In this document: positions 34,424-43,276 of the stretch, piece after piece | Numbering within the stretch: the first letter of the stretch is position 1 | Layout: each line of letters begins with the position of its first letter | NCBI RefSeq assembly: GCF_009805585.1 | Contig: NZ_VHIN01000002.1 | Span: 434,001 to 498,000 of the forward strand | Direction of reading: 5' to 3' | DNA from: Glutamicibacter sp. JC586 | GTDB taxonomy: Bacteria > Actinomycetota > Actinomycetes > Actinomycetales > Micrococcaceae | Length of the DNA stretch: 64,000 nt | The notes under the pieces: model-generated | Databases searched by the model: none | The model's input: the letters and a program-made list of their open reading frames with translations, nothing else | What the model was told of the DNA's origin: nothing | Made by a program: the position numbers and the translations under genes

Positions 34424-35416
34424 GTGATCACAGTTAGTGACCTTCGTAAGGTCTACCAGCAGGGAAGCAAGGATGTTGTTGCCCTCGATGGTGTCAGCCT
34501 AGAAGTCCCCACCGGGAAGATTCACGGCATCGTCGGACACTCCGGGGCTGGCAAGTCCACCCTTGTTCGTTGCTTGACCCTGCTCGACCAGCCGACGTCC
34601 GGCACTGTAGCCGTTAACGGTAAGGAGCTGACCAACGTCAGTACCTCCGAGCTACGCAACGCTCGTCGCCGCATCGGCATGGTCTTCCAGCACGCCAATC
34701 TCTTTGACTCACGCACTACAGAGCAAAACGTTGCTTACCCGTTGGAATTGGTTGGTACTCCTAAGGAGCAGATAGCAACCAAGGTCGCTGAGCTGTTGGA
34801 ACTTGTTGGGCTCTCGACATTCGCAAAGGCTTACCCATCCCAGCTTTCCGGCGGTCAGCGACAGCGTGTAGGTATAGCCCGCGCTTTGACCACTGATCCT
34901 GACGTGCTGCTATGCGATGAGCCAACCAGCGCGCTAGATCCAAAGACCACCGACGAGATCCTTGAACTGGTCAAAGAGTTGCGCGATCGATTGAACATCA
35001 CCGTCCTGATCATTACGCACGAGATGCACGTGGTGAAGCAGGCTTGCGACTCGGTTTCACTGCTTGAAGGCGGAAAGATTGTTGAGTCCGGTTCCATTGA
35101 ACAGGTCATCACCAACGCATCCGGCAACCTTGCTTCAACGTTGCTACCACTTCCTGGAGACGCACCGCGCGCCGAGGGATCTGGTCCAGTCCTCGACCTG
35201 CTTTACACCGGGCAGCAGGCCACCGAGCCAGTTATTTCCTCCGTTGCCCGCCAGTTCAATACCGACGTCAATGTTTTGGCCGGCTCGGTGGAGCAACTTG
35301 GTGATCAGCAGTATGCCCATCTGCGTTTGCAGTTAAATGCGGATGCAGATTTGGATGCCATCGTGAATCATTTGACCTCGAACGGCATCGCCGTGACCGT
35401 GAAGGGAGCCAAGTAG
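34424..35416 (+). CDS. metN: Methionine ABC transporter ATP-binding protein MetN
   Basis: 330 residues. ATPase of the D/L-methionine importer MetNIQ. Walker A GHSGAGKST is at 38-46, the Q-loop in MVFQHANLF, signature LSGGQRQRVGIARAL and Walker B LLCDEPTSALDP. A C-terminal NIL domain (about 255-328) is the methionine-sensing regulatory domain typical of MetN. GTG 34424 is chosen because GAAGGA is 9 nt upstream; an in-frame ATG at 34376 adds 16 residues without support. The 246-bp upstream region has a small hairpin at 34184-34206 (CACAGAG/TTCTGTG) but no recognisable S-adenosylmethionine riboswitch. metI follows after 3 bp. Confidence 0.95.
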   Translation: MITVSDLRKVYQQGSKDVVALDGVSLEVPTGKIHGIVGHSGAGKSTLVRCLTLLDQPTSGTVAVNGKELTNVSTSELRNARRRIGMVFQHANLFDSRTTEQNVAYPLELVGTPKEQIATKVAELLELVGLSTFAKAYPSQLSGGQRQRVGIARALTTDPDVLLCDEPTSALDPKTTDEILELVKELRDRLNITVLIITHEMHVVKQACDSVSLLEGGKIVESGSIEQVITNASGNLASTLLPLPGDAPRAEGSGPVLDLLYTGQQATEPVISSVARQFNTDVNVLAGSVEQLGDQQYAHLRLQLNADADLDAIVNHLTSNGIAVTVKGAK

Positions 35417-35419
35417 ATT

Positions 35420-36085
35420 ATGGATTTCTTTACTCCAACCGTTCTCAAGGCTATGGGAACTGCCACCGTTGAGACACTTCAGATGGTTGTCATCTCGGGG
35501 ATACTCACCGTTATTATCGGCTTGATTCTGGGCATTCTGTTGCACGTGACGGGGAAGGGCGGACTACACCCAATTCGCTGGTTGAACGTGCTGCTCTCGG
35601 GCATCATCATCAACATCACCAGATCAATTCCATTCGCTATTCTGATGGTCGCGCTGATTCCATTCTCGGCGCTGATTGTAGGTGCCTCTTTGGGCCCGAT
35701 CGCCGCATCAGTATCCCTGACCATCGGTACCATTCCATTCTTCGCTCGACTGGTCGAGACCGCGTTGCGCGACATCAACCACGGCAAGGTAGACGCGGCT
35801 TTGGTCATGGGCTCAACCAAGATGCAGACCATTCGAAAAGTCCTGATTCCAGAAGCCATGCCTGGCATCGTTGCGGCAACCACCACCACCATTGTCACCT
35901 TGATCGGCTATTCGGCCATGGCTGGGCTTGTCGGCGGTGGCGGTTTGGGTCGTATGGCCTACACCTATGGCTACACCCGTTACAACATGCCAATCATGCT
36001 CGCCACGATCGTCATCATCGTGATACTCGTGCAGCTGGTTCAGATTATTGGCGACGCCATCGCTCGCAAGATCGATCACCGCTAA
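35420..36085 (+). CDS. metI: Methionine ABC transporter permease MetI
   Basis: 221 residues, the usual MetI length, with five predicted transmembrane helices (for example VVISGILTVIIGLILGILL, ILMVALIPFSALIVGASL, IMLATIVIIVILVQLVQII). The cytoplasmic EAA coupling loop is DAALVMGSTKMQTIRKVLIPEAMPG (quoted in parts: MGSTKMQTIRKVLIPEA). Start ATG 35420 has AAGGGAG upstream and is 3 bp after the metN stop, so translation is probably coupled. It forms the membrane channel with MetN and MetQ. Confidence 0.95.
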   Translation: MDFFTPTVLKAMGTATVETLQMVVISGILTVIIGLILGILLHVTGKGGLHPIRWLNVLLSGIIINITRSIPFAILMVALIPFSALIVGASLGPIAASVSLTIGTIPFFARLVETALRDINHGKVDAALVMGSTKMQTIRKVLIPEAMPGIVAATTTTIVTLIGYSAMAGLVGGGGLGRMAYTYGYTRYNMPIMLATIVIIVILVQLVQIIGDAIARKIDHR

Positions 36086-36118
36086 AAACACACAAAGACT
36101 TCCATTGGTAGATCCAGT

Positions 36119-36178
36119 GGAGCCGTGGACTACGTCAAGACACGGCAAATCTCACTCGCAATTGAGCCCCACGGCTCC
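36119..36178 (+). other. Intercistronic hairpin between metI and metQ
   Basis: A 10-bp perfect stem GGAGCCGTGG/CCACGGCTCC with a 40-nt loop, and no T-run. It lies between metI (ends 36085) and the metQ ribosome binding site. It may protect the downstream message so that the binding protein is made in excess; this is inference. Confidence 0.5.
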
Positions 36179-36197
36179 AAGAAAAGGAAGACAAGTT

Positions 36198-37046
36198 ATG
36201 CGTAAAAAGCTCACACTTGCAGTCGCCGGCATCGCCGCGGCCCTGACCCTGTCCGCATGCGGTAGCAGCTCGCCATCAGCAGACGCCAATGCAACCTTGG
36301 ACCCAGCAAACCCGGTCACCATCAAGGTTGGCGCCAGCCCCGTTCCACAGGCTGATATCTTGAACTACATCGACGAGAACTTGGCCAAGGATGCTGGCAT
36401 CGACCTCGACGTAGTTGAAATCGACGACTACGTCACCCCAAACACCTCGCTCAATGAGGGAACCCTGGATGCTAACTACTTCCAGACCGAGGCTTACCTT
36501 AAGACCGAAACCGAAGAAAAGGGCTACAAGTTCGCTCACGGTGCTGGAATCCACGTAGAGCCAATGACCGTCTTCTCGAAGACTTTCAAGGATCCTAAGG
36601 AAGTTACCGAGGGAACCACTGTTCTGCTAAACAACGATCCAGTGAACCAGATCCGTGGCATGCGCGTTCTTGAACAGGCTGGCTTGCTGAAGAACATTGC
36701 TGACGATGACTCCATCCTCAGCGTTCAGGATGACAAGGAAAAGAATCCACTGGGCCTAGAACTCAAGGACGCCAACGCTGAGCAGGTAGTTCAGTACTAC
36801 AAGAGCGATAAGTCGATCGGTGTTGCTGTGATCAACGGTAACTTCATCGTTCAGGCAAAACTGAACAAGGACGAGATCCTGGCTCAGGAATCAGGCGAAA
36901 ACAACCCTAACGCTAACTTCTTGACCTGGCGTGAAGGTGAAGAGACCCCAGCGATCAAGAAGCTTGAAGAGCTGCTGCACTCCGATGAGGTTCGCGCCTA
37001 CATCAAGAAGACCTGGACCGACGGAAGCGTCATCCCAGCGTTCTAA
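36198..37046 (+). CDS. metQ: Methionine-binding lipoprotein MetQ (NlpA family)
   Basis: 282 residues. A lipoprotein signal with lipobox LSAC and Cys21 anchors it to the outer face of the membrane. It belongs to the NlpA/MetQ substrate-binding family: VKVGASPVPQADIL-like start, ILNYIDENLAKDAGIDLDVV, and YVTPNTSLNEGTLDANYFQT near residue 80, the methionine-site region. ATG 36198 follows GAAAAGGAAG. An open frame reaches 36048 inside metI, but only ATG 36198 gives the signal peptide. It delivers methionine to MetN-MetI. A terminator follows. Confidence 0.95.
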   Translation: MRKKLTLAVAGIAAALTLSACGSSSPSADANATLDPANPVTIKVGASPVPQADILNYIDENLAKDAGIDLDVVEIDDYVTPNTSLNEGTLDANYFQTEAYLKTETEEKGYKFAHGAGIHVEPMTVFSKTFKDPKEVTEGTTVLLNNDPVNQIRGMRVLEQAGLLKNIADDDSILSVQDDKEKNPLGLELKDANAEQVVQYYKSDKSIGVAVINGNFIVQAKLNKDEILAQESGENNPNANFLTWREGEETPAIKKLEELLHSDEVRAYIKKTWTDGSVIPAF

Positions 37047-37059
37047 TCTGAAGCACTTC

Positions 37060-37097
37060 ACTGCCCGAGTTCTACGGAACTCGGGCAGTTTTGTTTT
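37060..37097 (+). terminator. Terminator of metNIQ
   Basis: A 13-bp stem ACTGCCCGAGTTC/GAACTCGGGCAGT with a TACG tetraloop and a T-rich tail, 13 bp after the metQ stop. Confidence 0.92.
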
Positions 37098-37104
37098 CCA
37101 ACGC

Positions 37105-37161
37105 AAAAAAGCCCGGCACAGGGTCAAACCAACCTGATTGGTTCGGCCCCGTCCCGGGCTT
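37105..37161 (-). terminator. Terminator of the hem operon, after hemL
   Basis: On the minus strand, AAGCCCGG pairs with CCGGGCTT around an internal repeat (AACCAAT/GGTTGGTTT region), followed by TTTTTT. It ends the eight-gene heme cluster. Confidence 0.85.
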
Positions 37162-37173
37162 GCTTAGTCGTGT

Positions 37174-38481
37174 TTAGGCTTTGGCAGCTGCCGCAGCCTT
37201 AGCCGCTGCAGGAAGAGCCGCGAAGATCTTCTCCATCGCCGCATCATCATGTGCTGCCGAGACGAACCATGCTTCGAAGACACTCGGTGGCAGGTACACG
37301 CCGGACTCAAGCATGGAGTGGAAGAACGGCGCGTAGCGGAAGACTTCCTGTGCTTGTGCATCCGCGTAGTTGTGAACGCCCTTTTCAGCGGTGCCAAAAG
37401 CGACTGAGAATAAGGTTCCTGCGCGCTGAATCGAGTGGTTCAAACCCGCGGCGTTGAATGCCTCGGTAATGGCGCCCTGCAATGCTTCAGACTGCTTGGT
37501 CAAGTGTGCGTAGACCTCATCGGTAGCATTGCTCAGCTGTGCAATACCGGCAGCCATGGCTACCGGGTTACCGGAGAGGGTACCCGCCTGGTAGACCGGC
37601 CCTAACGGAGCCAGGTAGTCCATAACCTCTGCACGTCCACCGAGAGCAGCGGTAGGCAGTCCGCCACCGATCACCTTACCGAAGGTGTACAAGTCAGCGG
37701 TCCAGTCCTCGACCTTGCCGGTCAAACCCCAGTAACCCGAGGAGGACGCACGGAAGCCGGTCAATACTTCATCAACGATCAGCAAGGCGCCGTGCTTGCT
37801 GGTGGTTTCCTTCAGGAACTTGTTGAAGCCTTCTTCAGGTGTAACCACACCCATATTGCATGGAGCTGATTCGGTGATGATCGCAGCAATGTTGGCTCCA
37901 TGCTCGGCGAAGGCAGCCTCAATAGCAGCACGATCGTTGTAAGGCAGAACCAAAGTCTCGGCAGCGGTTGCAGCAGTCACACCGGCGGAACCTGGCAATG
38001 CCAAGGTAGCCAAACCAGAGCCAGCATCGGTAAGCAGCCCGTCGAGGTGACCATGGTAGCAACCGGAGAACTTGATGACCAGTTCGCGGCCGGTAAAGCC
38101 ACGAGCCAAACGTACCGCGGTCATGGTTGCCTCGGTTCCGGTGGAAACCATGCGCACACGCTCCACACCGCCAACGCGTGACTTGATCAACTGGCCGAGC
38201 TTCGCCTCATCCGGGGTGGAAGCGCCGAAGGACAGACCACGGTCAACCGCTGCGTGTACTGCCGCTTGGATCTCTGGGTGTGCGTGCCCCAGCAATGCTG
38301 GACCCCACGAGCAGACCAGATCAACATATTCTTTGCCGTCGGCATCGGTCAGGTAGGCGCCCTTGGCGCCCACCATAAATGGCGGAATACCGCCAACGGA
38401 TCCAAAAGCGCGGACCGGTGAATTCACGCCACCTGGCATAACTTCGCGGGCCTCGGCAAAGAGCTGTTCTGAGTTAGACAT
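37174..38481 (-). CDS. hemL: Glutamate-1-semialdehyde 2,1-aminomutase
   Basis: 435 residues. A PLP enzyme that converts glutamate-1-semialdehyde to 5-aminolevulinate, the second step of the C5 heme route. The PLP lysine is in [17 protein letters not shown], with [11 protein letters not shown] just before it and [10 protein letters not shown] near residue 145. The start [26 protein letters not shown] is typical (shown in fragments in homologues). ATG 38481 is 5 bp after the hemB stop. It is the last gene of the cluster and is followed by a terminator. The C-terminus is Ala/Lys-rich. Confidence 0.97.
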   Translation of the reverse strand: MSNSEQLFAEAREVMPGGVNSPVRAFGSVGGIPPFMVGAKGAYLTDADGKEYVDLVCSWGPALLGHAHPEIQAAVHAAVDRGLSFGASTPDEAKLGQLIKSRVGGVERVRMVSTGTEATMTAVRLARGFTGRELVIKFSGCYHGHLDGLLTDAGSGLATLALPGSAGVTAATAAETLVLPYNDRAAIEAAFAEHGANIAAIITESAPCNMGVVTPEEGFNKFLKETTSKHGALLIVDEVLTGFRASSSGYWGLTGKVEDWTADLYTFGKVIGGGLPTAALGGRAEVMDYLAPLGPVYQAGTLSGNPVAMAAGIAQLSNATDEVYAHLTKQSEALQGAITEAFNAAGLNHSIQRAGTLFSVAFGTAEKGVHNYADAQAQEVFRYAPFFHSMLESGVYLPPSVFEAWFVSAAHDDAAMEKIFAALPAAAKAAAAAKA

Positions 38482-38486
38482 CAGTC

Positions 38487-39470
38487 TTATTTACCTTCCT
38501 TGAGCCAGCCGGCAACTTCGGCTGCATAGTATGTGAGAATCTGTTGGGCACCGGCGCGCTTGATGGAGAGCAAGGATTCAAGCACTGCACCCTTGCGGTC
38601 GATCCAACCGTTGGCCGCGGCGGCCTCGATCATCGCGTACTCGCCCGAAATTTGGTATGCAGAAACCGGTACCGGGGAGAAATCGGCAATATCGCGCACG
38701 ATATCTAAGTAGCTCATCGCCGGCTTGACCATGATCATGTCGGCGCCCTCGGCGATATCCAGCTCGGCTTCGATCACCGCTTCGCTACGATTGGCAGCGT
38801 CCATCTGATAGGTGCGACGGTCACCCACTAGCTGGGAATCTACTGCTTCACGGAATGGACCGTAAAAAGCGCTGGCATACTTGGCGCTGTAGGCCAGTAG
38901 CGAGACATCCTGACGTCCAGCCTGGTCCAAGGCCTGACGAATCACGGCAATCTGGCCGTCCATCATGCCCGATGGGCCAAGCACGTGGGCACCGGCCTCG
39001 GCCTGTGCCACCGCCATCTGCGCGTAAATTTCCAAGGTGGCGTCGTTATCAACTTGACCGGAGGCATCCAACACACCGCAGTGGCCATGTGAGGTGAACT
39101 CGTCAAGGCAGACATCGGACATGACCACCAGTTCATCGCCCACTTCAGCGCGAACTGCGGCAATGCCCTGATTCAAGATGCCTTGAGGGTCGAGTCCTGC
39201 GGATCCTGTTTCATCACGTTCTTCAGGGATGCCGAAGAGCATGATGCCGCCCAAACCACGTTCTGCAGCGTCGTTGGCAGCAGCCTTGAGCGAATCCATC
39301 GAGTGCTGCACCACGCCCGGCATGGAGGTGATTTCATTTGCCTGGCCCAATCCTTCGCGGACAAAAGCTGGCAGGATCAGCTGCCTGGTCGATAGCTCAT
39401 TTTCGGCTACCAAACGACGGATAGCTGGATTCTGCCGCAATCGGCGAGGACGATGCTCAGGGAAACCCAT
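38487..39470 (-). CDS. hemB: 5-aminolevulinate dehydratase (porphobilinogen synthase)
   Basis: 327 residues, TIM barrel. It condenses two 5-aminolevulinates to porphobilinogen. The Schiff-base lysines are visible in [15 protein letters not shown] and [13 protein letters not shown]. The metal-site loop reads [17 protein letters not shown], with Cys at the positions used by zinc-dependent enzymes. It lies between hemD and hemL, 20 bp after the hemD stop, in the same orientation. Confidence 0.97.
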   Translation of the reverse strand: MGFPEHRPRRLRQNPAIRRLVAENELSTRQLILPAFVREGLGQANEITSMPGVVQHSMDSLKAAANDAAERGLGGIMLFGIPEERDETGSAGLDPQGILNQGIAAVRAEVGDELVVMSDVCLDEFTSHGHCGVLDASGQVDNDATLEIYAQMAVAQAEAGAHVLGPSGMMDGQIAVIRQALDQAGRQDVSLLAYSAKYASAFYGPFREAVDSQLVGDRRTYQMDAANRSEAVIEAELDIAEGADMIMVKPAMSYLDIVRDIADFSPVPVSAYQISGEYAMIEAAAANGWIDRKGAVLESLLSIKRAGAQQILTYYAAEVAGWLKEGK

Positions 39471-39490
39471 AACACTACTTTCTGTCTTGA

Positions 39491-40309
39491 CTACTGTTCT
39501 TCTTCAGCCCCGGGTCTACCGGGCAGCTGAAGTAAATCTTTGGCCGCTTGGGCTAGGCCCTGCGGGGTTGGTGCGCCAGCCACTGCGTTGACCGGGATCA
39601 GTGCCCGTTCCAGGGCCGACGCGGTGGGTTGGCCAATGGCAATGGTGCGCAAAGTCGGCGGAATTGATCCACTCACCAGTTCTGCAAAGCGCCGTACCAC
39701 CGATGGCGCCGAAAAGATCACCAGATCAATTGAATCCAGTTTCTCACTGATTTCGTGAACCTGCAGAACGTTGATCTCTTGTGTGGGCAGGCGCGCATCA
39801 AGGGCAACTCCCCCACTATCAGCGTTAACTGTTTGGTAGGCAATAAACTCGTCAACATTCAGCCGAAGATTAGTTAGCCAATCGCCCAACGTAGAACTGG
39901 ATAAATCACCATGTGGGTAACAGATTCGCGCGTCGCGCTCTGGTCGCCAGCTCTCTACCATGCCAGCGGCTGATTGTAGCTCTGGCTGAAAATCGGCCGT
40001 TCGACCCAGGTACCTACTAATCGCTTCGCTGCTCTTGTGACCGACCGAGGCGATGCGCAAATCCTGTGGCAGTTCCTTGCCCTGAAGCAATTGTTCAATC
40101 ACCCGCACGGTATTGACACTGGTGATCACCAGCCACTGATACGCTCCATCCACCAACTGGTGCGTCATCACTTCAATCTCGCGACGATCCGCAGGCCAGA
40201 TGGTCTCGATCAGCTGAGCACACCACGAGGTGATACCCAGCTGATCAAATTCCTGCACTGTCGCCTCGGCTCGCGCCGGGTTGCGTAAGATCAGAGCGTG
40301 ATAGGTCAT
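39491..40309 (-). CDS. hemD: Uroporphyrinogen-III synthase
   Basis: 272 residues. The enzyme closes hydroxymethylbilane to uroporphyrinogen III with inversion of ring D. The sequence is poorly conserved, as in the family, but shows the two-domain layout: an N-terminal segment with [20 protein letters not shown], and [27 protein letters not shown], and the C-terminal [16 protein letters not shown] and [12 protein letters not shown]. It begins 10 bp after the hemC stop. Both the segments and the hem context support the call. Confidence 0.92.
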   Translation of the reverse strand: MTYHALILRNPARAEATVQEFDQLGITSWCAQLIETIWPADRREIEVMTHQLVDGAYQWLVITSVNTVRVIEQLLQGKELPQDLRIASVGHKSSEAISRYLGRTADFQPELQSAAGMVESWRPERDARICYPHGDLSSSTLGDWLTNLRLNVDEFIAYQTVNADSGGVALDARLPTQEINVLQVHEISEKLDSIDLVIFSAPSVVRRFAELVSGSIPPTLRTIAIGQPTASALERALIPVNAVAGAPTPQGLAQAAKDLLQLPGRPGAEEEQ

Positions 40310-40319
40310 GTGCAGTTGT

Positions 40320-41294
40320 TTAGGCTAGACCGGCCACGACAGCTGCACCGTCAGCGATCATCGACTGAGCCAAGTCTCGGCCCAGCTGCTCGGCTGCCTG
40401 AATCGAATCAGCAGAAGTGCGGGCACTGCGACGCATCACTTCGGAGCCATCAGGATTGCATGCCACCGCCTCGAGTACCAGTTCATTGCCCTCTACATGA
40501 GCCAGTGCACCGATAGGAGCAGCACATCCGGCTTCCAAGGTGGAAAGCAAGGATCGTTCGGCGACAACCTGCCTGCGGGTAGGTAGATCATCAAAGGAAG
40601 CCAGCGCCCGATCCAAGTCCTCGTGGCCACTGCCAGCACTGCGAACTTCCAGCGCCAATGCCCCTTGACCCGGGGCAGGCAGCATGATGGATGGATCAAG
40701 ATACTCGGTAATGTAATTCTCCAGGCCCAGTCGGCGCATTCCCGCCGCGGCCAGGATCACTGCGTCTAGATCGCCCTGGGTGGCGCGACCAACGCTGCCA
40801 TCGTCCAAGGTTTCGCCGATACCCTTAACTCTGCCCAAACGGGTGGGCACGTTGCCACGGATATCAACGATCTCAAGGTCACCACGGTGAGCCAAAAGTT
40901 GCGCTGCACGGCGAGGTGATCCGGTGCCAACCTTTGCGCCCTGAGGCAGGTCGTCTAAGCCCAGGCCATCGTGAGAGCACAACGCGTCACGAACGTCTTC
41001 GCGCTCTGGGATGCAGGCAAGAACCAGTCCCTCGGGCTGTGCGGTGGGCAGGTCCTTAAGTGAATGAACGGCAAGATCACACCCAGCATCCAAAAGTCGT
41101 TGACGCAGGGCGGCAGCAAACACCCCGGTTCCGCCCAAAGTGGCCAGTGACCCGGTGACTACGTCACCTTCGGTTTTCACCAGTACAGTTTCAACCTCTA
41201 GGCCAGAGATCTCAGCCAACTTCTGCGCCGCCCACCCGGTTTGCGTGGTGGCCAGCGCACTGCCTCGGGTTCCTACCCGGAAGGATTCACTCAT
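40320..41294 (-). CDS. hemC: Hydroxymethylbilane synthase (porphobilinogen deaminase)
   Basis: 324 residues. It polymerises four porphobilinogens. It begins with VGTRGSALATTQT, and has DLAVHSLKDLPT, GTGSPRRAAQLL, DIRGNVPTRLGR and LEAGCAAPIGALA; the last carries the Cys that holds the dipyrromethane cofactor. ATG 41294 overlaps the cpfC stop as ATGA, so the two are coupled. Confidence 0.97.
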   Translation of the reverse strand: MSESFRVGTRGSALATTQTGWAAQKLAEISGLEVETVLVKTEGDVVTGSLATLGGTGVFAAALRQRLLDAGCDLAVHSLKDLPTAQPEGLVLACIPEREDVRDALCSHDGLGLDDLPQGAKVGTGSPRRAAQLLAHRGDLEIVDIRGNVPTRLGRVKGIGETLDDGSVGRATQGDLDAVILAAAGMRRLGLENYITEYLDPSIMLPAPGQGALALEVRSAGSGHEDLDRALASFDDLPTRRQVVAERSLLSTLEAGCAAPIGALAHVEGNELVLEAVACNPDGSEVMRRSARTSADSIQAAEQLGRDLAQSMIADGAAVVAGLA

Positions 41295-42496
41295 GCCGAA
41301 GGCACCCCCACTTCCGAATCTACGGCGGCAATGGTTGGACGTAGCTTGCCATCAAGTGCACGCTTTTCGCAGCAGCCAGGTCGACAGACATCAAACCAAG
41401 GACCACCTTGTACCACCGAGGCGCGACCTTCACGAAGGGCTTTGCCATCGGGGCCGAGCAGTCGCTCTTCAATCAGATCAACCAGACCAGAGACGAAGGC
41501 CTGCTCAGTTCCTGGGGTCGCTACACGGTCAAAGGCTAAACCAAGTTCTGCGCAGGTATCCTTCGCTTCGGTATCCAGGTCCCAGAGAACTTCCATATGA
41601 TCCGAGATAAATCCGATAGGAACAACTACAACGCCGGCGACACCGGCAGCAGCGTCCGCTTCCAAAGCATCGTTGATATCTGGTTCCAACCACGGCATGT
41701 GCGGTGCACCAGAGCGCGACTGGTACACCAGTGAATACTCCAGACCCTGCGCTTCTTCAACCTGAGACAGAATGTATTCAGCTACCGCGCGGTGCTGAGC
41801 GGTGTAAAGATTCTCGCTGTTGGCCTCGCGGATTTCCTTGGGACCAGCAGCCTGAGCGTCCCCCATCGGAATGGAGTGGGTAACGAACACGATTTTCAGT
41901 GGCTGATCCGATTTCCCTGCTTCTTCCAGCTGGACTCGGACCTTTCCCAGAGACACCCGAAGACTCTGTACAAAAGGCTGGACAAAGGCCGGGGTATCAA
42001 AGAACTGTCGAATCTTGTCTACTTCCAGAACACCATCAAGTCCGGTGGCCAACAGACCCATCCCCAGATCTTCACGGTACTGGCGACAAGCGGAATAGCC
42101 TGAGTACGCACCGGTGCCTAGCATCAGCACCTTGCGGTGACCATCGTCGGCCAACTGTGACAGGGTGTCGTTGATAAACGGGTGCCAGTTTCGGTTGCCC
42201 CAGTAAATCGGCAGGTTGATGCCACGGGTGGCCAACTCCGCTTCCAACGCCGCCTTCAGCGCCCTGTTCTGTTCGTTGATCGGTGAAATGCCACCGTTCT
42301 TGCGATAATGTACGGCTACCTCTTCAAGGCGCTCATCGGGGATCCCGCGGCCACCGGTGACATTGCGCAGAAATGGCAAGACATCGTCTTGGCCTTCTGG
42401 ACCACCAAAGGAGGCAAGCAAGAGTGCGTCATACGCCTTGGGAATCATTTGACCGTTCTGGTCATATCCTTGGCGTGGGTCAAAGCTCTGGCTCAC
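41291..42496 (-). CDS. cpfC: Coproporphyrin III ferrochelatase
   Basis: 401 residues (formerly HemH). It inserts iron into coproporphyrin III. The N-terminal YDALLLASFGGPEGQDDVLPF and ISPINEQNRAL, and FVTHSIPMGD are ferrochelatase motifs; the catalytic His is in FVTHSIP. The long C-terminus ends with FDVCRPGCCEKRALDG, a Cys cluster that in actinobacterial ferrochelatases holds a [2Fe-2S] centre (family knowledge). GTG 42496 overlaps the chdC stop as GTGA. ChdC and CgoX next door indicate the coproporphyrin-dependent route. Confidence 0.95.
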   Translation of the reverse strand: MSQSFDPRQGYDQNGQMIPKAYDALLLASFGGPEGQDDVLPFLRNVTGGRGIPDERLEEVAVHYRKNGGISPINEQNRALKAALEAELATRGINLPIYWGNRNWHPFINDTLSQLADDGHRKVLMLGTGAYSGYSACRQYREDLGMGLLATGLDGVLEVDKIRQFFDTPAFVQPFVQSLRVSLGKVRVQLEEAGKSDQPLKIVFVTHSIPMGDAQAAGPKEIREANSENLYTAQHRAVAEYILSQVEEAQGLEYSLVYQSRSGAPHMPWLEPDINDALEADAAAGVAGVVVVPIGFISDHMEVLWDLDTEAKDTCAELGLAFDRVATPGTEQAFVSGLVDLIEERLLGPDGKALREGRASVVQGGPWFDVCRPGCCEKRALDGKLRPTIAAVDSEVGVPSA

Positions 42497-43212
42497 TTGA
42501 GTACCTCAAGCACCTCAGCGGCAGAGATTTTCCGACCGGTGTAGAACGGTGTCTCTTCGCGCACGTGGTGGCGCGCCTCGGTGTAACGCAAGTGACGCAT
42601 CATATCGACTAGATCGATCATGTCATCTGCTTCGAGGCAGATCTGCCATTCGTAGTCACCAAAGGAGAAGGCCGCGACGGTGTTGGCAAGAACGTTAGGG
42701 AATTCGCGGCCTAGGATGCCGTGGTCACGCAGCATCTTGCCACGCTCGGCTGGATCCATGGTGTACCAGTCAGTGGAGCGCACGAACGGGTAAACAGTCA
42801 TCCATTCCTTAGCGCGGATGCCACGGGCGAAGGCTGGTGAGTGGTTCTTAGCGAACTCCGCTTCACGGTGCACGGCCATGGTCGAATACACAATTTCAGT
42901 GCCTTCGAGCAATGCAGAGCGGCGAATCTTGCGCAATGAAGCCTGCAACAGCTGAGCCGATGGTCCGTGGACCCACACCATGATGTCAGCGTCTTCGCGC
43001 ATGGCCGATACGTCGTAGATGCCACGTACTGTGGCGCCCTCGGTGCCCAGCTCAGCGATCAGTGCATCAAATTCGCTGGCAGCTGCTTCGCTACGTTCCA
43101 CAATTTGTGAACGCTTAAAGATGGTCCAGAGCGTGTAGAAGAAAGTTGGATTCTCTCCCGCATTCGCGCGTTCGTTCATAACGGGCGAATTGTGCTCGGG
43201 TGCGTTGCTCAC
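42493..43212 (-). CDS. chdC: Coproheme decarboxylase (HemQ)
   Basis: 239 residues of the chlorite-dismutase superfamily. It converts coproheme to heme b by two H2O2-dependent decarboxylations, the last step of the Gram-positive pathway. The catalytic Tyr is in TVYPFVRSTDWYTM, the proximal His in MRHLRYTEARHHV, and EETPFYTGRK closes the domain. I choose GTG 43212 with AAGGAG 7-8 nt upstream over in-frame ATGs at 43245 and 43260. Its stop overlaps the cpfC start. Confidence 0.95.
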   Translation of the reverse strand: MSNAPEHNSPVMNERANAGENPTFFYTLWTIFKRSQIVERSEAAASEFDALIAELGTEGATVRGIYDVSAMREDADIMVWVHGPSAQLLQASLRKIRRSALLEGTEIVYSTMAVHREAEFAKNHSPAFARGIRAKEWMTVYPFVRSTDWYTMDPAERGKMLRDHGILGREFPNVLANTVAAFSFGDYEWQICLEADDMIDLVDMMRHLRYTEARHHVREETPFYTGRKISAAEVLEVLK

Positions 43213-43276
43213 GTGATGTTCTCCTTGTTCTGCGGATCTTTTCATGGACTGTGAGTCCAAAATTGTTGCTGAAGTC

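Noticed and set aside
35479-35898. 139-codon minus-strand frame inside metI
   Set aside because: Complement of a membrane-protein gene with typical transmembrane codons; no ribosome binding site or family match.
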